NCBI GenBank assembly: GCA_946478975.1
Contig: CAMLEO010000241.1
Coordinates: 1 to 11,190 of the forward strand
From: an uncultured Steroidobacter sp.
GTDB lineage: Bacteria > Pseudomonadota > Gammaproteobacteria > Steroidobacterales > Steroidobacteraceae
DNA: 11,190 bases
Direction of reading: 5' to 3'
Under the pieces are notes generated by a model, which worked only from the letters and a program-made list of their open reading frames with translations, had not been told where the DNA came from and made no database searches. A program made the translations under genes and the position numbers. Positions 6,336-11,190 of this stretch are shown here, piece after piece (position 1 is the first letter of the stretch; every line of letters starts with the position of its first letter).

Positions 6336-8498
6336 TTGGCTGCGAGAGTGACGATTGGCGCATTGGCGATTTCGGCGGAACTGCACGCATTCGTGCAACG
6401 TGCGGTGGCCGGCACCGGCGTCGAGCCGGAGACGCTGTGGCGCGGGCTGGAACGCATCCTGGCCCAGTTCTCACCACGGAATGAGCAGCTGTTGGCGAAG
6501 CGCGATGCTTTGCAGGCGCGCATCGATGGGTGGTGGCGAGAGCATCGCGACCATCCCCTCGACGTGGCTCAGCAGCGGAGTTTTCTGCAATCGATCGGTT
6601 ATCTCGTCGCCGAGCCCGCGCCGTTTCAGATCGACACTAGCAACGTGGATCCCGAGATCGCGACCCTCGCCGGGCCGCAGCTCGTCGTGCCGTTGAGCAA
6701 TGCGCGTTATGCGCTGAACGCGGCGAATGCGCGGTGGGGCAGTTTGTACGATGCGTTGTATGGAACGGATGCGTTGGAGCCGCCGCTGCCCGCAGGTTCC
6801 TCATATAGCGCTGCACGCGGCTCCAAAGTCATTGCGTATGCACGAGCGTTTCTGGATCAGGTGGCGCCTCTGGCAAGTGGCACTCACGCGGATGCCGCCC
6901 GATATCTCGTTGCCGGTGACCAGCTCAAAGTTGACTTGAAAGACGGCAAGCAAGTGTCACTGAAAAATGCGGCCGCGTTAGTCGGCTGGCGCGGCTCGCC
7001 GGAGCAGCCGGCGGGCATTCTGCTTCGTCATCACGGCCTGCACGTCGACATCTGCATCGACCGCAATCATCCGATCGGCAAGACGGACGCGGCCGGCGTC
7101 GCCGATGTGCTGCTCGAATCGGCGTTGACGACCATCCAGGATTGTGAAGACTCGGTCGCCGCCGTCGACGCCGAAGAAAAAGTGGCGATCTACAGCAATT
7201 GGCTCGGCCTCATGAAAGGCGATCTCACCGCCACCTTCGCCAAAGGCAAGGGCACCATGAAGCGCACCCTCAACGACGATCGCGTCTACTCCGCACAGGG
7301 CGGCAAGCAACTCACCTTGCCCGGGCGCAGCCTGATGCTGATCCGAAACGTCGGCCATCACATGCGCACCGACGCGGTGTTGTATCAAGGCAAGGAAATC
7401 TTCGAGACCGTACTCGACGCCTTAATCACGGTCGCGATCGCATTACATGACATTCGCGGCGCTCGCCGAAACAGCCGCGCCGGTTCCGTGTACGTCGTGA
7501 AACCGAAGATGCACGGCCCGGACGAGGTGGCGCTCGCCAACGATTTGTTTGGCTGGGTGGAAGAGGTGCTGGGTCTGCCGAAGTACACCGTGAAAATCGG
7601 TGTCATGGATGAAGAGCGTCGCACGAGTTTGAACCTGCGCGCATGTATCGAGCAGGTTCGGCATCGGCTCGTGTTCATCAACACCGGCTTTCTGGATCGC
7701 ACCGGTGACGAGATTCACACCGCCATGCACGCCGGCGCGGTCATGCGCAAGGAGATCATCAAAACGCAGCCGTGGCTGGTCGCGTACGAGAAGCGTAACG
7801 TCGAGATCGGCTTGCAAGCCGGTTTGCGCGGCCGCGCCCAGATCGGCAAAGGCATGTGGGCCATGCCCGATAAAATGTCCGCGATGCTCGCGACCAAGGC
7901 AGGTCATCCGCGTGCGGGCGCGAACACCGCGTGGGTGCCATCGCCGACTGCCGCGACGTTGCATGCGCTTCACTATCACCAGGTCGATGTCGCTGCTGTT
8001 CAAGATGAGCTGCAAGGTCACTCGCACAGCACCGGCATCGACGATTTGCTGCGCGCACCCTTGGCGAAAGAAACGTTCAGCGCGGCTGAAGTCCAGAGCG
8101 AGCTCGACAACAACATCCAGGGCATTCTGGGCTACGTCGTGCGCTGGATCGATCAAGGTGTCGGTTGTTCCAAAGTCCCGGACATTCACGACGTCGGCTT
8201 GATGGAAGACCGCGCGACCTTGCGCATATCGAGTCAGCACGTGGCCAACTGGCTGCATCACAAGGTGTGCACGGAAGCGCAGGTGAAAGAAACATTGGCT
8301 CGCATGGCCAAAGTCGTCGATGCGCAGAACGCCGGCGATCCCGCGTATCGGCCGATGGCCGCGGACTTGAATGGCAATGCCGCGTTTCAGGCGGCCAGCG
8401 AACTGATCTTTGCGGGAGCGGCGCAGCCGAACGGCTACACCGAAGCCATCCTGCATCGGCGCCGCCGGCAGCTCAAGGCAGCTCAGGCGGGCCAATGA
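6336..8498 (+). CDS. glcB: Malate synthase G
   Basis: This cytoplasmic enzyme condenses glyoxylate with acetyl-CoA to give malate, in the glyoxylate and glycolate pathways. At 720 residues it matches E. coli GlcB (723). Strong signatures include [20 protein letters not shown], the [17 protein letters not shown] block, [60 protein letters not shown] and the end [16 protein letters not shown]. By alignment to GlcB, Arg337, Glu426 and Asp454 (glyoxylate and Mg binding), Asp625 (catalytic base) and Cys611 are all present, so the enzyme should be active. The best start is TTG 6336: GGGGGA at 6324-6329 is 6 bases upstream, and [10 protein letters not shown] matches the usual N-terminus. GTG 6348 is the alternative. 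Glyoxylate could come from glycolate, purines or sugar-acid breakdown. No glycolate oxidase genes are in view, so the local link to the RraA-like genes is suggestive only. Confidence 0.97.
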   Translation: MAARVTIGALAISAELHAFVQRAVAGTGVEPETLWRGLERILAQFSPRNEQLLAKRDALQARIDGWWREHRDHPLDVAQQRSFLQSIGYLVAEPAPFQIDTSNVDPEIATLAGPQLVVPLSNARYALNAANARWGSLYDALYGTDALEPPLPAGSSYSAARGSKVIAYARAFLDQVAPLASGTHADAARYLVAGDQLKVDLKDGKQVSLKNAAALVGWRGSPEQPAGILLRHHGLHVDICIDRNHPIGKTDAAGVADVLLESALTTIQDCEDSVAAVDAEEKVAIYSNWLGLMKGDLTATFAKGKGTMKRTLNDDRVYSAQGGKQLTLPGRSLMLIRNVGHHMRTDAVLYQGKEIFETVLDALITVAIALHDIRGARRNSRAGSVYVVKPKMHGPDEVALANDLFGWVEEVLGLPKYTVKIGVMDEERRTSLNLRACIEQVRHRLVFINTGFLDRTGDEIHTAMHAGAVMRKEIIKTQPWLVAYEKRNVEIGLQAGLRGRAQIGKGMWAMPDKMSAMLATKAGHPRAGANTAWVPSPTAATLHALHYHQVDVAAVQDELQGHSHSTGIDDLLRAPLAKETFSAAEVQSELDNNIQGILGYVVRWIDQGVGCSKVPDIHDVGLMEDRATLRISSQHVANWLHHKVCTEAQVKETLARMAKVVDAQNAGDPAYRPMAADLNGNAAFQAASELIFAGAAQPNGYTEAILHRRRRQLKAAQAGQ

Positions 8499-8628
8499 AG
8501 AATGCGAGCTTGCAATCGGCTGTCGGCCTGCGTCAATACGGCGCCGGATCGATCCCTCAAAATCAAGGGCGCGGCTGCGCGACGCTGCGATGGCATCGAG
8601 TCGAGCGAGTACAAGAGGAAATTTCGAC

Positions 8629-10269
8629 ATGCAACTGTCTGGGAAGCTGACTTGGCTGATCTCATCTTTGGCGGTCATCGCAGGATGTAGCGACGCACTG
8701 GCCGCGAAGTCAGCTGCAGCGACCGGCTCGCTCGGCCGATATGAGATTTCCACGCTGCGCCTCGACGAAGGCGTCGTGCCTCGCAGCGCCACGTATACGC
8801 CTTCGGGCCGCGTGCTGGTCTCGTCCACACAAGACGACGCGCAGCGCCAGGTCACGTTGGTGATCATGGACGACGACGGTCGCAACGCGCACACCATCTT
8901 TTCGCAAGCGGTGCCGCCGCGGCCGAAAGACAACGGCCTGCGCTTCATGATCTTTCCGGACAACCAGCGGATCTTCCTGGGCGATTTCATTCTGGAGTGT
9001 GCGCCAAGTCTCGATGACTGCGGCAAGTCGACGCTGCTGCCCGTGACCTATCCCGCCGAGGTTGCGGACGGCAATCACATTGCGCATCGCTGGTCGGAGA
9101 TGATCGTCGCGCCTGACAACCGGCACGTCGCGTGGACGACGCTGCTGGCCAATTACTCGGCGCTGGTCTTCACCGGCGAGTTGGTGAAGGAGGGCGAGGG
9201 TTACGTCATCAGCAAGTCGCGGATCGTCAGTACGCTCGATCCGTTTGAAAAGGATCCGAAACATTCGGATGGCGTGATTCCGCAGGTCTATCGCGGCGGC
9301 GAGGTGAAACAGTTCGTTCACGGCGGCACGGCGATTTCACTGGCCGGCGCGCGGGCGAGCGACGTTGCCGATTCGGTGGTCCACAACCTCGCCACGGGCG
9401 ACATGGAAGCGATCACTCACACGCCGGGGTACGACGAGACCACGATCTTCTCGCCGGACGAGCGCCTCGGCATGGTGATGACGACTCGGTTCTCACCGAC
9501 CACCGATCTCGCCATCCTCGGCGTGATGCCTCGGCCGTATCCGGACACGTTGAACATGGGCCTGAACATGCTCGTCTACACCTACGGTGTGACCGGAGTG
9601 CGAGCGTCCCGCGGCGGCAACGTCGGGCCGGCGCTGATCGAGATCGCGGCCTCGAAGAAACAACCGGGCTATCTCGGCATCAACCTCAACACCAGCGACG
9701 AATGGGTGTTTCGCTCCCCGATGTCCTGGCATCCGAGCAGCAGCAAGGCACTCTGGATGGAAGGAATGCGTGGCGGCGGGCAGCAGCGGCGGATCCAGAT
9801 CGTTCGCCTGCTGGATTACAAAGGCGGAGCGCCGGTGGCAGCGAAGCCCACGCCCGAGGATATGACTTACGCAGTCAGCGATTTGTCGGTGGTCAAGACG
9901 TTTGCAGCAAATTCGCATGACGTCGACGTCAAGGTCTACGGCCGCAAGTCGGGCTATATCACCTATCGCCGGACGCCTCGCGGAGCGATCGAGAAGACTT
10001 ACGTCGATTACAGCGACGAAAAAGGCAGTGTCTATTCGGGGCGCGAGACCATGCAGGCGAATCCGCGCGGACAGTCCACTTACACTGCCGACATTACACT
10101 CACCGGGCCGAAGCCCGGCGTGATGAAACTGCAGATGACGTTCGGCCCGATCCAGGGTGAACGACCGGCGGAGCTCATCGTCGCTCCCGACGGCAAGGGT
10201 GAGCCGATGTCACGCGGCTATACCGAATATGGCGGCCGGCGATTCAACGTCGCAGACCTTGCCCGTTGA
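8629..10269 (+). CDS. Exported or lipid-anchored beta-propeller-like protein of unknown function
   Basis: This protein has 546 residues from ATG 8629, which has a good ribosome-binding site (AGAGGAA, 8614-8620, 8 bases upstream). The frame is open further upstream, but that part (from about 8410) lies within the malate synthase gene and encodes low-quality sequence. The N-terminus MQLSGKLTWLISSLAVIAGC carries a lipobox-like IAGC (Cys20). It also offers a possible signal peptidase I site at ALA-AK, so it may be a lipoprotein or a soluble periplasmic protein. Turn motifs of WD40/TolB-like blades recur: YTPSGRVLVSS near residue 56, FPDNQRIFL near 109, APDNRHVAW near 160, SPDERLGMV near 274 and HPSSSKALW near 367. 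From about residue 420 a separate beta-rich domain follows (VKVYGRKSGYITYRRT to the end). No enzyme signature is recognised. It follows malate synthase by 130 bases, so operon membership is uncertain. A substrate-binding or lactonase-like role is possible but unproven. Confidence 0.8.
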   Translation: MQLSGKLTWLISSLAVIAGCSDALAAKSAAATGSLGRYEISTLRLDEGVVPRSATYTPSGRVLVSSTQDDAQRQVTLVIMDDDGRNAHTIFSQAVPPRPKDNGLRFMIFPDNQRIFLGDFILECAPSLDDCGKSTLLPVTYPAEVADGNHIAHRWSEMIVAPDNRHVAWTTLLANYSALVFTGELVKEGEGYVISKSRIVSTLDPFEKDPKHSDGVIPQVYRGGEVKQFVHGGTAISLAGARASDVADSVVHNLATGDMEAITHTPGYDETTIFSPDERLGMVMTTRFSPTTDLAILGVMPRPYPDTLNMGLNMLVYTYGVTGVRASRGGNVGPALIEIAASKKQPGYLGINLNTSDEWVFRSPMSWHPSSSKALWMEGMRGGGQQRRIQIVRLLDYKGGAPVAAKPTPEDMTYAVSDLSVVKTFAANSHDVDVKVYGRKSGYITYRRTPRGAIEKTYVDYSDEKGSVYSGRETMQANPRGQSTYTADITLTGPKPGVMKLQMTFGPIQGERPAELIVAPDGKGEPMSRGYTEYGGRRFNVADLAR

Positions 10270-10282
10270 TGCGAGAGATGAG

Positions 10283-10600
10283 CTAGAACCGCACGCCCGC
10301 GGGCGAGATCACGGGATCGCCGGGCTCGCCCGCCCGGCGGCAGGTGCGGCTGCTCAGGGGCACGCCCACGAGATAAAAACGTGCGCTGCATTGGTAGGAG
10401 CGGGTCTGGCCGCATCCCGTTGCGTCGTAGTGAGTGACGCCGAGATACGGCCGGTCCGTCAGCTCCACATTCACATTGGCAGCATCGCATCTCAGGTCCA
10501 GGGCGCCGCGTTCACGCACCTTGGAAACGTTGGTGGCGCATCCGGCGATCGAGAACGCGGCGACTGTGAGTGCCAGCACCTTGACGGTCCGATTTGTCAT
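10283..10600 (-). CDS. Small lipoprotein, hypothetical
   Basis: This 105-residue protein on the minus strand starts at the ATG at 10600. It has a basic start, a hydrophobic core and a lipobox (MTNRTVKVLALTVAAFSIAGC, Cys21), so it should be a lipid-anchored envelope protein. The mature part has four more cysteines, in LRCDAANV, TGCGQTRSYQC and SSRTC. The sequence HYDATGCGQTRSYQC resembles a Gly-Cys-Gly motif seen in many small uncharacterised proteobacterial lipoproteins. A GTG at 10612 would add four residues (MAGK), but the purine-rich AGGG lies between the two starts, which favours the ATG even though spacing is short. It is convergent with the propeller gene, with only 13 bases between stops, and divergent from the GFA-family gene. 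No function is known. Confidence 0.75.
   Translation of the reverse strand: MTNRTVKVLALTVAAFSIAGCATNVSKVRERGALDLRCDAANVNVELTDRPYLGVTHYDATGCGQTRSYQCSARFYLVGVPLSSRTCRRAGEPGDPVISPAGVRF
10300..10332. other. 8-bp inverted repeat near the convergent gene ends
   Basis: CGGGCGAG (10300-10307) and CTCGCCCG (10325-10332) are perfect reverse complements separated by 17 bases. They lie within the last codons of the minus-strand lipoprotein gene and 31 bases past the propeller gene stop. The repeat could form a hairpin in the 3' end of the propeller mRNA, but there is no T tract and the region is very GC-rich. Coincidence is quite possible. Confidence 0.2.
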
Positions 10601-10757
10601 TTTCCCTGCCACATTGTTCAGTTGTCCGGCTTCTGATTACCCGCCCGGCGCCGAGTTCCATTCCGGCCGCAAATAAATAGTTTCGGCAACAGCCCGCGCT
10701 ATCGATCTCCGGGTATGCAGGTCACACTATTTGATGGGCATCGAGGCAGGAGCGACC
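10601..10757. other. Divergent intergenic region, no confident promoter seen
   Basis: This 157-bp gap between the small lipoprotein and the GFA-family gene must hold the start signals for both divergent genes. A short AT-rich patch (AAATAAATAG, about 10671-10680) and CACACTATTTG (10723-10733) stand out. No convincing -35 and -10 pair with normal spacing was found on either strand. Confidence 0.4.
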
Positions 10758-11190
10758 ATGACCGAAACAAAGTCAACCCGGCAGTTCACCGGCGGCTGCC
10801 GGTGCGGCGCCATTCGTTATGCGTTCGAGCGGCCCGTGCAATCGTCGGTCTGCCACTGCGAAGACTGCCGTCGTTCCTCGGGCGCACCGATGGTCGGCTG
10901 GGCGAGCGTCGATGCAGGCGCATTCCGTATCACATCGGGCGAGCCTCGCATGTGGTCATCGAACCGCCAGGCGTTTCGATATTTCTGTGCGACCTGCGGC
11001 ACCGGCATCTATTACACAAACGATGCGGTCATGCCCGGGCTCATCGATGTGCAGATCGCGACGTTGGACGATGCGGCGGCGATTGCTCCAGAAATCCAGA
11101 CGCAAATTGCAGAGCGCCTGCCCTGGGCAGAGCACATCGACCGACTGCCGGCGTTCGATGAGCCGCAGCACGCGGTCGAGCGCTCCGTCG
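10758..11190 (+). CDS. GFA-family (CENP-V/GFA domain) zinc protein, 3' end cut off
   Basis: The frame is open from ATG 10758 to the window edge (144 codons, no stop). AGGAG (10748-10752) is placed 5 bases before the start. The protein starts MTETKSTRQFTGGCRCGAIRY and has all seven cysteines of the family: C14 and C16 (CRCG), C32, C34 and C37 (CHCEDC), and C77 and C80 (CATCG). These bind structural and catalytic zinc in the glutathione-dependent formaldehyde-activating enzyme fold. Most such proteins, including those annotated as GFA, have no proven activity on formaldehyde. The ending LPWAEHIDRLPAFDEP is also typical and near the usual C-terminus, so little is missing. It is divergent from the lipoprotein gene and is probably unrelated to the receptor and malate synthase cluster. 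Confidence 0.9.
   Translation, partial: MTETKSTRQFTGGCRCGAIRYAFERPVQSSVCHCEDCRRSSGAPMVGWASVDAGAFRITSGEPRMWSSNRQAFRYFCATCGTGIYYTNDAVMPGLIDVQIATLDDAAAIAPEIQTQIAERLPWAEHIDRLPAFDEPQHAVERSV

Noticed and set aside
8510..8539. Possible promoter TTGCAA-N17-TCAATA before the propeller gene
   Set aside because: The -10 box matches the consensus poorly, and in a GC-rich genome one weak box pair is not enough to call.
8410..8628. Upstream extension of the propeller gene frame into the malate synthase gene
   Set aside because: The extension would overlap conserved malate synthase coding sequence, reads as low-quality Arg/Ser-rich sequence, and would hide the signal peptide that follows ATG 8629 and its good ribosome-binding site.
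7443..9026. A 527-codon open frame on the minus strand across the end of malate synthase G and the start of the propeller gene
   Set aside because: It lies opposite two well-supported genes and spans their junction, and the translation is rich in Arg, His and Ala with no domain. It is a shadow frame caused by high GC content.
10715..11161. A 148-codon + strand frame overlapping the GFA-family gene
   Set aside because: The frame starting at ATG 10758 gives all seven family cysteines and a good ribosome-binding site. The competing frame is a shifted reading of the same bases.

Overview
This window is a GC-rich, densely coded stretch typical of a proteobacterium. The pairing of a TonB-dependent receptor that has many cysteine pairs with a malate synthase closely resembling E. 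coli GlcB suggests a gammaproteobacterium, possibly a Steroidobacter-like or Xanthomonad-like relative. Sphingomonad-type alphaproteobacteria are not excluded. No rRNA, tRNA, CRISPR array, insertion sequence or phage gene was seen. All gaps between genes are short; the longest is about 157 bases, at 10601-10757.

Layout on the + strand: the last codons of an upstream gene (1-27) run by a TAATG junction into an exported LamG-like protein (27-737). This is joined tightly to a LysR-type regulator (740-1645). Next come two tandem, very similar RraA/HMG-aldolase-like genes (1724-2446 and 2539-3294), each behind a copy of the same ~58-bp upstream element. A large TonB-dependent outer-membrane receptor (3331-6207) follows only 36 bases after the second copy. 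Malate synthase G (6336-8498) comes next, behind a leader with several inverted repeats. An exported or lipid-anchored beta-propeller-like protein of unknown function (8629-10269) ends this block. A small lipoprotein on the - strand (10283-10600) is convergent with it. A GFA-family zinc protein (10758 to the window edge) is divergent from the small lipoprotein and probably belongs to another unit.

Working model (inference): positions 1-10269 look like a nutrient-uptake and catabolic locus. The receptor would bring a bulky or scarce substrate across the outer membrane, and the LamG and propeller proteins would act in the periplasm or at the surface. The RraA-like proteins would cleave or process a keto-acid intermediate, and malate synthase G would feed glyoxylate into central metabolism. 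The LysR protein is the obvious local regulator, and the duplicated upstream element carries a palindrome that could be its operator. The substrate cannot be read from the sequence.
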